Assembly (NCBI RefSeq): GCF_037975245.1
Contig: NC_092562.1
Location: 28,473,554 to 28,533,553, forward strand
DNA from: Apostichopus japonicus
Taxonomy: Eukaryota > Echinodermata > Holothuroidea > Aspidochirotida > Stichopodidae
Length of the DNA: 60,000 bases
Reading direction: 5' to 3'
The notes beneath the pieces were generated by a model. That model was not told the origin of the DNA, searched no databases, and saw only the letters and a program-made list of their open reading frames with translations. Shown here one piece after another: positions 52,401 to 56,325 of the stretch. Within the stretch, counting starts at the first letter, position 1. The number at the start of each line of letters is the position of its first letter. The position numbers were made by a program, and so were the translations under genes.

Positions 52401-55277
52401 ACTGTTTTTGATACCATCTATATTTATCCTATACTGTTCAAAATGTATAAAATGGAATGTAGCAAATAAATTCAATTCAATTCAATATATGTTCAAGAAA
52501 GTTTGGCCATTGTCTTTACAAGTCCATCTTTGCTGTGACATTAGTCCCCAGTGAAGTCTTTAGCATGAAGACAAATGCTTGGTCTTTGTTCCAGTCTAGG
52601 ATAGGCCTCATAAAATTAAATAGTGAAACACATAAACCTACACTTTAGGCTAGCTCTAACATCACTGGTTTCATGCGTTCCCTCATTTTGCGTAAGCTGC
52701 ATTAAGTACGGATTGCCCATCTATGAAAATCAGTCAAATAGGCTAGAGGCTAGAGCCAATAGTTTTAAATGCACTTAGGTCATGAATTGTAAATTCTTTG
52801 CATAGGATATGGTGGGCAATATATGACCAAATGGACTGCTTGTTAATGTTCTTTTGTAATCAATGCTTCATCAACATTGGAAGGTGGCATATATGACTAT
52901 GTTACATTTAGACCTGGAAGTCATGTATCACTGTGTCATCTTACTGTACATGCAATAAATGTACTGTTATCAGGGTTTTGAGATTCAGTAGCATTTATAC
53001 TCTAGTTTCAGTTGCTACAGTTGTAGTATTGGTATTTGTTTATAACTTGTTTTGCTTTCTTTCCAAGTTAACATATCTAGATGTTGCATATTTTCAGTGG
53101 AAGAGAAATGAATTTCAGAGGCAAGTACTAATAATAATAAATTAGCAATTTCTGTTTTGTTCATCAAAATCTGACTGAAATGTATACCCTATTATTGTAC
53201 AGCATGCATACTCATTAACCTGTTCATTTATTTCAAAAGAATCAAAACCTATTGGTATTGATACCTTCTGTACAGTTTAATCCTTTGTAGCCAGCAGGAC
53301 AGAAACAGCCAAGAGGATCAGGATAACAGATGATTGCACCCTGACATCCATCAGCATGGTCATCACCAGAATCATCACATTGATACTCAGCATTCTGACC
53401 AAAGACATTCCTGCCATGAACTGTTGATCAAAACATGATCAAGACATTAGTGACCTTTACAATAGCTGATGTATCAGTGACATAATCTTACCTATGACAT
53501 TCCTTCCTCCTGCTGTTAATAGGAGGTAAAGTTGGATCCAGAAATATTGATAAACATGTTGATGAGAATAAAAGCACAAATAGGGAGAGAAAAGCTAATA
53601 ATACATCAGTGACAAATCTGACCAATGGTATTCTTGTCATGTACAACTGAGTGGAGATAATTTAAGTGCAATACATAGTCATAATGCAAATTAATGTTGT
53701 ATATCTCAACTTGAACAATATTTCAGGAAACACAATTTATAACACAATTTATAACATATTCCAACCATGTACAGATGATATGAGGAGATATTTATATGAT
53801 ATTTTATGTTCATGATCCAAGGTAACGTCTCAATGTAGGACTAGATATCCTTTTCTGCAGTCAATTGTTAATGAGAAATACAATGAGGAGATAAATATAA
53901 ATGAGGGTTCTGTTGAATGAACTATTAGGGCAAAGATATCATTTGTGAAATCAGATCCTGTTCTCAGAGAGCATCAAAATAGCAGGATCTGATCCAGCAG
54001 GGATGTAAGTGCAGCCCAAAAAAACCCCGGAAAACTATTAGGAGACCCCGGGTGAATGCCGTCCTAACACATCCTACTCCTATCTCTGACTACTTACACA
54101 ATATCGTTATGTTAGGCTAGCTCAAAAGTATTAGCACTAACACATCCTACTCCTAGTTCTGACTACTTACACACTATCGTTATGTTAGGCTAGCTCAAAG
54201 TTACGAATACGTCACATTCGAATGCAATCACGAATATCGACCATCATATGCGTATCCCGTAGATTTCCGCCGCTCACAAATATCACAAGCGTTAATCCCG
54301 AAACTTATATCGAGCACCAGCAGTTAAGAAGATGTGAATTAGTCAAGGTTTTTCAATGACAGAAATGAGCGATGGCGATTTGAAGTTCGCACGTACGCAA
54401 CGATGTTCACATGGCACAATGTTGTACAGTGCAATGCGATGTGTAACAGGAAATGGTATTTTGGTTGATCGCTGAGTGAAAATTGAAGTTAGCTTTCTGC
54501 AACGGGCCAGGCATTTTTGCCGCGTTGTGTCTTTGATAGTCGTACAATTTTGTGGAAACTTTAATGGAATTTAAAAAAAAAACGATTTCCGTAAAAATAC
54601 GGAAGGCTTACATCCCTGATCCAGATTAGAGTTGTGCGGGATCCCGGTTGTCAAGTGAATCCCAGTATCCCGATCCCGGTATTGAATATTCCTGATCACA
54701 GTGCAATGTGTAAATACTAGCTACCAGGAGTGGGAAAACAACCGGTTATTAGATTAGTTTCGGTATTATTCCCAGGAATTCCTGGGGCAGCACACCATAG
54801 ATCAAAGTTGAGGAAAATCCAGGTTGTAGTTACGATACCAGGATTCATGTTGCAACACTACCGGTTGTGTGAAATTTGCATTACCACACAACGCTAATCC
54901 AGATCTGAATAGCATTTAAACTACAGTCTTGATCTCCACGTCGAGAACAGATCAGGACCTATCATGGTAAAAGCACCCTTAGCATGGATATCAATGCTTT
55001 TTTTATTCCAAGGAGAAAATTAGAACTGAATAATGACATCACCTGTGTTCCTATAGTAGTTTCTCCAACAGATTAAGGATAAGTTAAAGTACAGGATATT
55101 GTAGACATCATGCACTATACTTTTGACAAAGAATAAACTTACTATTTTCACAATTGTTTCCACTGAATCCCGGAGGGCAAAGACACAGACCAGTTAAATC
55201 TGAGCAAACTCCTCCGTTAATACACGGTTCACATGTATTAGTACAGCCAGGTGGACTCCACATGTTCTCTGGACATT
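7388..55277 (-). CDS. Tie-like receptor protein tyrosine phosphatase, 33 exons, 5'-partial gene
   Basis: Single-pass membrane receptor assembled from 33 minus-strand exons, each listed separately. All junctions are GT-AG and all phases agree, giving 1657 residues plus a stop. Approximate residues in this partial protein: EGF-like 1-189, Ig 190-278, five FN3 279-780, membrane-proximal FN3-like 781-892, stalk and transmembrane 893-940, juxtamembrane 941-1125, PTP D1 1126-1393, PTP D2 1394-1657. Known for the family: receptor PTPs dephosphorylate phosphotyrosine, usually through D1, while D2 is regulatory. Here the D1 P-loop is CX5A (Cys1309, Ala1315) and D2 keeps CX5R (Cys1586, Arg1592) but has WSQD in place of WPD, so classical activity is doubtful. 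The EGF-Ig-FN3 order resembles Tie kinases. The first exon starts inside a codon, so upstream exons exist outside the window or were missed in 55.3-60 kb. No promoter or signal peptide is visible. Confidence 0.9.
7811..7975. repeat. Minisatellite, about 30-bp units
   Basis: About five units of the form CACACAGCTTCACAATAAGTGGGAAT in intron 32. Confidence 0.85.
8037..8172 (-). CDS. Exon 32: PTP D2 signature loop, CX5R kept
   Basis: Exon of 136 nt, phase 2 in and 0 out, acceptor TCCAAG and donor GTATGT. With exon 31 the loop reads HC-MDGASRCG: Cys, five residues, Arg (codon 8157-8159). It continues [14 protein letters not shown] and [10 protein letters not shown]. The loop is unusual in composition but has both catalytic-loop ligands, in contrast to D1. 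Confidence 0.94.
8476..8609 (-). CDS. Exon 31: PTP D2, altered WPD loop and Cys
   Basis: Exon of 134 nt, phase 0 in and 2 out, acceptor CCACAG and donor GTAAGT. The WPD position reads [15 protein letters not shown], so the Pro is lost and the Asp is displaced. It ends RTIVVHC, with the Cys codon at 8478-8480. Confidence 0.94.
9037..9168 (-). CDS. Exon 30: PTP D2, YWP segment
   Basis: Phase 0-0 exon of 132 nt, acceptor TTTACAG and donor GTAAAG. It encodes [20 protein letters not shown] and [12 protein letters not shown], the CxxYWP block and the following strands of D2. Confidence 0.93.
9844..10802. repeat. Cluster of GTTAACGTATGTTA motifs in both orientations
   Basis: Exact or near-exact copies at 9844 (GTTAACGTACATA), 9875, 10086 (TAACGTACGTTAA), 10250, 10400, 10441, 10614 and 10789, several next to GGTGTCC or GGACACC. 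The pair at 10400-10413 and 10441-10454 is inverted. It lies in intron 29, upstream of the plus-strand hAT pseudogene. Confidence 0.88.
11673..11701. repeat. TA microsatellite
   Basis: Uninterrupted (TA) run in the intron of the hAT pseudogene. Confidence 0.98.
12941..13245. repeat. 108-bp tandem repeat inside the hAT pseudogene
   Basis: CAGCATAACCAAGCTGTCA occurs at 12941, 13037 and 13145. AAGCATTGCCATGCCTTCA or near matches occur at 12983, 13091 and 13199. The period is 108 bp, a multiple of three. Because of this, two plus frames and one minus frame stay open over 370-480 bp. Confidence 0.93.
13721..13890 (-). repeat. Diverged tandem copy of exon 29 3' half
   Basis: GGTTCAAGCAGACAATAGCA and the following ATAATCATAGACCA...CCTCCAGAAAT at 13833-13888 repeat 13990-14045 inside exon 29. 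TAATGACAGAA...TGCTAGTTCC at 13721 repeats 13884. The unit is about 160 bp, one extra copy, without the full exon. Confidence 0.9.
13971..14105 (-). CDS. Exon 29: PTP D2, DFW helix
   Basis: Phase 0-0 exon of 135 nt, acceptor TTCTTAG and donor GTACGT. It encodes [20 protein letters not shown] then [19 protein letters not shown]. Its 3' half and donor region are duplicated in degenerate form just downstream. Confidence 0.95.
14363..14442 (-). CDS. Exon 28: PTP D2, DFSR segment
   Basis: Exon of 80 nt, phase 1 in and 0 out, acceptor TTTCAG and donor GTAAGT. It gives YDFSRAVL and [12 protein letters not shown], matching the PYDxSRVxL...DYINA block of D2 domains. Confidence 0.94.
14876..15786. mobile_element. 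hAT-type nonautonomous element
   Basis: The ends CATGGGCGGCAATCC and, reversed, CATGGGCGGCGATCC are inverted repeats. AGTATAAT lies directly outside both ends (8-bp target duplication). No transposase is inside. A C/G-rich segment at 15283-15345 (GAGCGATCACCGACATCTCA) is shared, inverted, with the element at 29.4 kb. Confidence 0.85.
16045..16235 (+). mobile_element. Penelope-like element 3' end fragment
   Basis: GTGTTTTTGTCCCTTCTGTT, then GATCCTGCTAGGATCGAAAC and ACTTACTTTTA and CTAACAGTTTTAT match the 3' end of the element at 2.33-2.46 kb. It is in intron 27. Confidence 0.75.
16877..16976 (-). CDS. Exon 27: PTP domain D2, recognition loop
   Basis: Exon of 100 nt, phase 0 in and 1 out, acceptor CTGCAG and donor GTGAGT. 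It encodes [14 protein letters not shown] ... [11 protein letters not shown]. Unlike D1, the KNRY phosphotyrosine-recognition loop is intact. Confidence 0.93.
17367..17474 (-). CDS. Exon 26: PTP D1 end and D1-D2 linker
   Basis: Phase 0-0 exon of 108 nt, acceptor TTCTAG and donor GTGAGG. It encodes [15 protein letters not shown] (the QYxFxYxxL helix) and an acidic linker ending QKDEFK. The Q-loop QTxxQY has become IENEVQYW across the splice, another departure from an active enzyme. Confidence 0.94.
18074..18215 (-). CDS. Exon 25: PTP D1, signature loop with Arg-to-Ala change
   Basis: Exon of 142 nt, phase 2 in and 0 out, acceptor CTTTCAG and donor GTAAAT. Joined to exon 24, the signature reads [11 protein letters not shown] where active PTPs have HC-SAGVGRTG. 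The Arg that binds phosphate is Ala (codon at 18200-18202). The rest, [18 protein letters not shown] and [13 protein letters not shown], is typical PTP helix. The same GATG is present in the upstream partial copies, so it is not a sequencing slip. Confidence 0.95.
18460..18960 (-). repeat. Tandem copies of exon 25 5' half with 3' splice site (143-bp unit, 3 copies)
   Basis: The boundary CCATTACTGAAAG (minus-strand CTTTCAG/TAATGG) recurs at 18565, 18708 and 18851, upstream of the true exon boundary (18210). Each copy holds an acceptor and codons for NGVGATG and about 15-20 more residues. Two copies then reach in-frame stops and none has the exon's donor. A further partial copy lies at 18909-18960. 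Confidence 0.95.
19111..19259 (-). CDS. Exon 24: PTP D1, WPD loop and catalytic Cys
   Basis: Exon of 149 nt, phase 0 in and 2 out, acceptor TAACAG and donor GTAAAT. It encodes [13 protein letters not shown], an intact WPD loop with the general-acid Asp, and ends PLLVHC, placing the nucleophile Cys codon at 19113-19115. Confidence 0.95.
19534..19662 (-). CDS. Exon 23: PTP D1, central sheet
   Basis: Phase 0-0 exon of 129 nt, donor GTACAC. It has [17 protein letters not shown], the KCxxYWP-equivalent, and ends IRKIKIGK. It is in frame with both neighbours. Confidence 0.9.
20501..20586 (-). CDS. Exon 22: PTP D1, DFW helix
   Basis: Exon of 86 nt, phase 1 in and 0 out, acceptor TTATAG and donor GTAACA. 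It encodes [20 protein letters not shown] then IVNLSQPK, the PxxxTxxDFWxMVWE block with Met in place of the conserved Asp. Confidence 0.94.
20878..20911 (-). CDS. Exon 21: PTP D1 microexon
   Basis: 34-nt exon, phase 0 in and 1 out, acceptor TTTTAG and donor GTATGT. It encodes [11 protein letters not shown], equivalent to the FIAxQGP motif of PTPs. The next residue, formed across the splice, is Asp instead of the usual Gly. Confidence 0.85.
20912..22702. other. Intron 20, nothing recognised
   Basis: AT-rich intron. I saw no exon, element ends or tandem repeat. Confidence 0.5.
22703..22779 (-). CDS. Exon 20: PTP D1, DHSRV segment
   Basis: Exon of 77 nt, phase 1 in and 0 out, acceptor CTACAG and donor GTAAGA. 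It encodes [16 protein letters not shown] then GYINANYIK, the conserved PYDHSRVxL...YINANYI block of PTP domains. Confidence 0.95.
23291..23369 (-). CDS. Exon 19: PTP domain D1, start
   Basis: Exon of 79 nt, phase 0 in and 1 out, acceptor TTCACAG and donor GTAAGT. It encodes [20 protein letters not shown] then SGILP. It occupies the place of the phosphotyrosine-recognition loop (KNRYxxIxPYD), but the KNRY tyrosine is missing, while LPY-DHSR is restored across the splice. Confidence 0.9.
23370..24619. other. Intron 18, distal part, unassigned
   Basis: Minus frames at 23904-24203 and 24257-24553 (about 98 codons each) show no family motif and no consistent splice sites with the receptor gene. 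The 23640-23810 stretch, rich in GGGGTCC, looks like old element sequence. Confidence 0.4.
25133..25203. repeat. Perfect 28-bp inverted repeat
   Basis: The arms 25133-25160 and 25176-25203 are exact reverse complements (each includes CTCGTAACGTTATCTAGG or its complement) around a 15-base AT-rich loop, in the left half of the inserted element. Confidence 0.95.
25364..25528 (+). pseudogene. RPYNFEP-type coding fragment
   Basis: It starts [20 protein letters not shown] and continues into an acidic [12 protein letters not shown] stretch before stopping. An RPYxFEP N-terminus followed by an acidic stretch is, as I recall, usual for the P2X7-like C-terminal (zinc-binding ballast) proteins that are numerous in marine invertebrates; the zinc-binding part is missing here. 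It overlaps the opposite-strand THAP frame by about 100 bp. It is either a 5' exon or a captured remnant. Confidence 0.45.
25423..25677 (-). pseudogene. THAP zinc-finger domain fragment
   Basis: It starts [17 protein letters not shown], with [20 protein letters not shown] and NRVVCAEHF: the proline, Trp and C-x2-HF elements of a THAP (C2CH) DNA-binding domain. The first zinc ligand, expected five residues before the CSN cysteine, is Leu, and the frame stops soon after the domain. THAP domains occur in P-element-type transposases and in host regulators. It lies inside the inserted element and is probably an inactive transposase exon. Confidence 0.7.
26303..26817 (-). CDS. Exon 18: tyrosine-rich juxtamembrane segment
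   Basis: Largest exon (515 nt), phase 1 in and 0 out, acceptor TACACAG and donor GTAAGC. It encodes about 171 mostly acidic, low-complexity residues with possible SH2-docking tyrosines YEVP, YVEY, YDDV and YEEL. It ends [14 protein letters not shown] ... TDEFK, which matches the helical lead-in that precedes the first PTP domain in receptor phosphatases. The last roughly 20 nt and the donor are the seed of the 62-bp array downstream. The docking role is inference. Confidence 0.92.
27010..27650. repeat. Intronic satellite, about 60-bp units in a 160-bp higher-order repeat
   Basis: ATGTCAGCCATA recurs throughout intron 17, and a 160-bp block beginning GCTACTAATGTCAGCC is nearly identical at 27171, 27331 and 27491. 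It has no match to the adjacent exons. Confidence 0.9.
28140..28180 (-). CDS. Exon 17: cytoplasmic stop-transfer segment
   Basis: 41-nt microexon, phase 2 in and 1 out, acceptor GTTCAG and donor GTAATG. It encodes [14 protein letters not shown]. The RRKK cluster fixes the cytoplasmic side of the membrane helix. Confidence 0.87.
28668..28749 (-). CDS. Exon 16: transmembrane helix
   Basis: Exon of 82 nt, phase 1 in and 2 out, acceptor CTTCAG and donor GTAAGA. It encodes [20 protein letters not shown] then MILFR, an uncharged stretch long enough for one membrane span, followed by basic residues in exon 17 (stop-transfer signal). Confidence 0.93.
28961..29021 (-). CDS. Exon 15: extracellular stalk
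   Basis: Exon of 61 nt, phase 0 in and 1 out, acceptor TTCTAG and donor GTAAAT. It encodes DVS followed by [17 protein letters not shown], a juxtamembrane stalk that joins directly to the hydrophobic segment in exon 16. Confidence 0.88.
29414..29840. mobile_element. hAT-type element with CAGGGGCGTATCC ends
   Basis: The left end is CAGGGGCGTATCCAGG and the right end is its complement CCTGGATACGCCCCTG. GTCTA flanks both sides. Inside are a poly-A region and, near 29520-29570, the GAGCGATCACCGACATCTCA segment shared with 14.9-15.8 kb. The right part (about 29790) carries a degraded copy of the end of that other element. It is in intron 14. Confidence 0.8.
29925..29997 (-). repeat. Diverged copy of exon 14 3' end
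   Basis: Bases 29933-29995 align with 30196-30258 (donor and last part of exon 14) at about 75-80 percent, for example both contain GCCAGTTCCAA and CACTTGT. The donor is degraded to GTGGGC. The 30010-30160 stretch between them is a small repeat rich in ATTAATCCCTATCCATCCA. Confidence 0.75.
30216..30456 (-). CDS. Exon 14: membrane-proximal FN3-like domain, second part
   Basis: Exon of 241 nt, phase 2 in and 0 out, acceptor TTTCAG. It starts [18 protein letters not shown] and ends [14 protein letters not shown] before the donor GTGAGC. Reading on without splicing meets TGA within 27 nt, which supports the donor. The sequence resembles the region of type R2 receptor PTPs just before the membrane. 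Confidence 0.88.
30457..32674. other. Intron 13, nothing recognised
   Basis: No exon or clear element. A stretch at 32100-32250 ending GCCTGGATTTGCCTCTGG may be a decayed hAT end. Confidence 0.4.
32675..32768 (-). CDS. Exon 13: membrane-proximal FN3-like domain, first part
   Basis: Exon of 94 nt, phase 1 in and 2 out, acceptor TTATAG and donor GTAAGT. It encodes [16 protein letters not shown] and [12 protein letters not shown]. In many receptor PTPs a degenerate FN3 of this kind precedes the membrane. Confidence 0.85.
33293..33350 (-). repeat. Diverged single copy of exon 12 3' end with donor
   Basis: The segment around 33305-33350 matches 33407-33452 (exon 12 end and donor) at roughly 80 percent, including the shared AATTTTGTCCTCTCT and the upstream TTAGAGACC/CTAGAGACT. 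The donor position reads GTGATC. The offset is 102 bp. Confidence 0.8.
33413..33626 (-). CDS. Exon 12: FN3 domain 5, C-terminal part
   Basis: Exon of 214 nt, phase 0 in and 1 out, acceptor CTCCAG and donor GTAATC. It contains LQYRPIQ (C strand) and [20 protein letters not shown] (E-F strands). Its 3' end and donor are duplicated once about 102 bp downstream. Confidence 0.95.
34481..34587 (-). CDS. Exon 11: FN3 domain 5, N-terminal part
   Basis: Exon of 107 nt, phase 1 in and 0 out, acceptor TTTCAG and donor GTAACA. It begins [10 protein letters not shown] and has [20 protein letters not shown], strands A-C of an FN3 domain. The phase-0 intron after INYQ leads into LQYRP in exon 12. Confidence 0.95.
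35535..37776 (-). repeat. Tandem copies of exon 10 3' end with 5' splice site (108-bp unit, 20 copies)
   Basis: The marker ACCATCC recurs at 35624, 35732, 35840, 35948, 36055, 36160, 36268, 36376, 36484, 36592, 36700, 36808, 36916, 37021, 37129, 37237, 37345, 37453, 37561 and 37667, ending at the true exon edge (37775). On the minus strand each unit holds the codons for [14 protein letters not shown], a GTGAGT or GTAAGT donor and about 65 intron bases. Variant units are shared between 35.84-36.38 kb and 36.70-37.24 kb at an offset of about 861 bp, which indicates a second, larger duplication. A degenerate unit ends the array near 35535. Confidence 0.96.
37777..38064 (-). CDS. Exon 10: FN3 domain 4
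   Basis: Phase 1-1 exon of 288 nt, acceptor TCCACAG and donor GTAAGT. It encodes a textbook FN3: [15 protein letters not shown], then [20 protein letters not shown]. It is the source of the large 108-bp array downstream, which repeats its final roughly 43 nt and its donor. Confidence 0.96.
38537..38720. repeat. Tandem repeat, 3 copies of about 60 bp
   Basis: Three units begin with GCCACTATGG and contain ACAAGTACAACGTAG and TTCAGTGGCAT, in intron 9. There is no coding relation to neighbouring exons. Confidence 0.88.
39010..39260. repeat. Short tandem repeat, about 3 copies of 80-90 bp
   Basis: The segment with CATTTCAACTGAAATCATG and TACATTCCCACAG recurs three times just downstream of exon 9 in intron 9. 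I could not align it to exon 9, so it is listed apart from the exon-boundary repeats. Confidence 0.8.
39320..39625 (-). CDS. Exon 9: FN3 domain 3
   Basis: Phase 1-1 exon of 306 nt, acceptor TTTGCAG and donor GTAAGT. It encodes a full FN3 domain with [15 protein letters not shown] and [13 protein letters not shown]. Two extra cysteines (NNNC and MACS) may form an intradomain disulfide, and NST and NMT are sequons. Confidence 0.94.
40666..40882 (-). CDS. Exon 8: FN3 domain 2, C-terminal part
   Basis: Exon of 217 nt, phase 0 in and 1 out, donor GTAACT. It encodes [12 protein letters not shown] and [20 protein letters not shown], the L-x-P-x-T/H-x-Y core and end of an FN3 domain. The start uses the acceptor ATAAATAG, the only one that keeps the frame with exon 7. 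A stronger-looking TTTCAG seven bases further in would need a missing microexon, so the left junction is less certain than the rest. Confidence 0.78.
40883..42180. other. Intron 7, nothing recognised
   Basis: I looked for an extra FN3 microexon here and found none with matching phase and motif. Confidence 0.5.
42181..42269. repeat. Near-perfect 41-nt hairpin
   Basis: The arms 42181-42221 and 42229-42269 are reverse complements with two mismatches and a 7-base loop (CTGGAGA). A related half-arm lies near 41845-41890. It is in intron 7 and may be a foldback element remnant. Confidence 0.9.
42569..42624 (-). CDS. Exon 7: FN3 domain 2, N-terminal part
   Basis: Short exon of 56 nt, phase 1 in and 0 out, acceptor ACACAG and donor GTAAAT. 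It encodes [19 protein letters not shown], the A and B strands of an FN3 domain. The domain is completed by exon 8, as in the split FN3 of exons 11 and 12, which also has a phase-0 intron. Confidence 0.78.
42841..43624 (-). repeat. Tandem copies of exon 6 3' end with 5' splice site (131-bp unit, 6 copies)
   Basis: Unit starts at 42843, 42972, 43103, 43234, 43364 and 43495 match the end of exon 6 at 43626, with spacings of 129-131 bp. Read on the minus strand, each unit has the sequence for [10 protein letters not shown] through the CAAG/GTAAGA donor plus about 25 intron bases. In the real frame the copies carry a TGA where the exon reads CGATATGAA, so they are not extra coding exons. The 42843 copy is the most diverged and its donor reads GTAAAA. 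Confidence 0.95.
43625..43942 (-). CDS. Exon 6: FN3 domain 1
   Basis: Phase 1-1 exon of 318 nt holding a whole fibronectin type III domain: [20 protein letters not shown] (B strand Trp), DYRIQHR (C strand) and [17 protein letters not shown] (L-x-P-x-T-x-Y core). Donor is GTAAGA. Its last roughly 105 nt plus the donor are repeated six times immediately downstream (42841-43624). Confidence 0.95.
44256..44522 (-). CDS. Exon 5: Ig-like domain
   Basis: Phase 1-1 exon of 267 nt (89 residues), acceptor TTCCAG and donor GTTAGT. It contains [14 protein letters not shown] (B strand cysteine) and [10 protein letters not shown] (F strand cysteine) about 47 residues apart, with N-glycosylation sequons NVT and NQT. 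No canonical C-strand Trp was seen, so this is a divergent Ig fold. Its place between the EGFs and the FN3s matches the membrane-proximal Ig domain of Tie receptors. Confidence 0.82.
45020..45400. repeat. Probable interspersed repeat
   Basis: A GC-richer island in intron 4 with GAGAGGCAATGGAGATAAAG and GTCTTGCCCAAGGACACAAC. From memory this string is common as a dispersed repeat in marine deuterostome genomes. It has an open plus frame (45076-45402) with no other family evidence. Confidence 0.45.
45550..45693 (-). CDS. Exon 4: EGF-like module 4
   Basis: Phase 1-1 exon of 144 nt, acceptor GGTAG and donor GTACAC. It contains [18 protein letters not shown] and [12 protein letters not shown]. 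The VYGDFC and W-TGI-C spacing is that of laminin/Tie-like EGF repeats, with a longer middle loop than in module 3. Confidence 0.9.
46274..46408 (-). CDS. Exon 3: EGF-like module 3
   Basis: Phase 1-1 exon of 135 nt, acceptor CCACAG and donor GTAGGT. It contains [16 protein letters not shown] and later [10 protein letters not shown], an eight-cysteine laminin/Tie-type EGF. It encodes an extracellular spacer or ligand-binding module. Confidence 0.93.
47250..49075 (+). mobile_element. Plus-strand LINE, reverse transcriptase part (5'-truncated)
   Basis: RT blocks in order: [112 protein letters not shown], then [20 protein letters not shown]. An in-frame TAA at 47557 and frameshifts near 48030-48170 and 48540 kill it. 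The endonuclease domain is missing. It continues beyond the inserted minus-strand LINE at about 52150-52487. Confidence 0.92.
49076..52150 (-). mobile_element. Minus-strand APE-type LINE (CR1/jockey group), nearly complete second ORF
   Basis: A 496-codon frame (52103-50613) holds an endonuclease: [51 protein letters not shown] follows in shifted frames: [35 protein letters not shown] (50749-50297), [48 protein letters not shown] (50283-49873), [12 protein letters not shown] (49863-49510) and [20 protein letters not shown] (49513-49160). Frameshifts lie near 50640-50750, 50290, 49870 and 49510. It is inserted in the plus-strand LINE, so it is the younger of the two. The exact target duplication is not resolved. 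Confidence 0.93.
52151..52490 (+). mobile_element. 3' end of the plus-strand LINE
   Basis: Non-coding stretch with a poly-T/G run, ending AATAAATTCAATTCAATTCA, a short tandem tail typical of non-LTR retrotransposons. Its orientation and place fit the element cut at 49075. Confidence 0.7.
52491..53264. other. Intron 2 remainder, nothing recognised
   Basis: No exon or element ends seen. The other side of the LINE pair (46409-47249) is likewise featureless. Confidence 0.5.
53265..53420 (-). CDS. Exon 2: EGF-like module 2 (Tie-type)
   Basis: Phase 1-1 exon of 156 nt, acceptor CAG and donor GTATCA. It ends with [20 protein letters not shown] followed by LNC. The C-x-PDP-x-GCxC-x4-G-x-KGL-x-C pattern is, from family knowledge, very like the second EGF of Tie2. 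The first half is longer and more acidic ([11 protein letters not shown]) than in a usual EGF. The next intron is about 6.9 kb and holds nested LINEs. Confidence 0.92.
53998..54618. mobile_element. hAT-type nonautonomous element with CAGGGATGTAAG ends
   Basis: The left end CAGGGATGTAAG is inverted at the right end (CTTACATCCCTG). ATCCAG flanks both sides (6 bp seen, perhaps a decayed 8-bp duplication). Inside, a 65-70 bp unit (CTAACACATCCTACTCCTA ... TTATGTTAGGCTAGCTCAAA) occurs twice. It is in intron 1. Confidence 0.85.
55143..55277 (-). CDS. Exon 1 in window: EGF-like module 1
   Basis: Phase 1-1 exon of 135 nt with acceptor AG at 55278 side and donor GTAAGT. It encodes a cysteine-rich module containing [19 protein letters not shown], the typical end of an EGF repeat. 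The preceding [11 protein letters not shown] segment and the spacing resemble the first EGF of Tie receptors. It is the most upstream exon I can support; its first two bases complete a codon begun in an unseen exon. Confidence 0.92.
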
Positions 55278-55884
55278 CTACAATAATTGAAGAGTGAAAA
55301 ATATCTCAGTATAATTGCAATGAATGAGAAGTTTTTGCAGAATAATTGAGTGGTACTTACAGTAGCAATAGGGTGTGTCGGTATATATATACATTATAAA
55401 GCAAAAACAGATACACCAGCTGACGAATACCTGGTATTACCAGGTACACTGGAATTTTGCAGAACCGCTACTTCCAGCATTAACTGTACTATCGAACACT
55501 ATCATGAACCATATGGACACTAGCCTAACCTATGACAACGGTTTTCCTGCTAATATTTTTTTTTTGGCAGAAGCTAATTTAAAGATTTGATAAAAATGAA
55601 AATAAAGTCCAAACAATCAGTGTTGTTTCCATTTCTTTCATTTCAAGCTAGACCCTATTAAAAGTATCATAAATTCAAACGTTTACCCAACACTCATCCA
55701 GCAACTGGATTGTCATTCCCCCCTTTAACGTTACCATCATACTATATGTAATTCACTATATTTAAGGGTATAATAAGAGAACCACATATTGGAATTTCTT
55801 AGGCCTTATATTCATTTCTCGATCCCTTTTCACCTTGTCTCAAACCAACCACAAGAAAGATGGGCCTACATGATCTACTGAATG

Positions 55885-56325
55885 CTATCAGCACTGTATT
55901 GTGTATAGTACTACAGTAGCACACAAATGTGTACTTGACTATAAAACAATAACAGCACTGTACTGTGTGTGGTACTAGCACACAAATGTGTACCCTGCCT
56001 AAACAGTAACAGCACTGTACTGTGTATAGTACTACAGTAGCACATAAATGTGTACCTTGACTATAAAACAATAAAAGCACTGTACTGTGTGTGGTACTAG
56101 CATACAAATCTGTACCATGTCTAAACAGTAAATTTTGCACTGTACTGTGTATAGTAGTAGCATACAAATGTGTACCCTGCCTAAACAGTAACAGCACTGT
56201 ACTGTGTATAGTACTACAGTAGCACATAAATGTGTACCTTGACTATAAAACAATAAAAGCACTGTACTGTGTGTGGTACTAGCACACAAACGTATACCCT
56301 GCCTAAACAGTAACAGTGCAAATGT
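55885..56325. repeat. Satellite, about 60-bp units in pairs
   Basis: GCACTGTACTGTGT(A/G)T with CACA(A/T)AAATGTGTACC recurs about seven times, with alternate forms giving a dimer of about 120 bp. The long minus-strand frame across it comes from the repetition. Confidence 0.92.

Noticed and set aside
55350-55400. Possible tiny exon before GTAAGT at 55352-55357 (minus strand)
   Set aside because: No acceptor or coding motif precedes it, and exon 1 already has a good acceptor needing a phase-1 partner not found here.
55799-56227. 142-codon minus-strand cysteine-rich frame
   Set aside because: It is the satellite read in one frame. It repeats the same 20-residue block and has no family resemblance.
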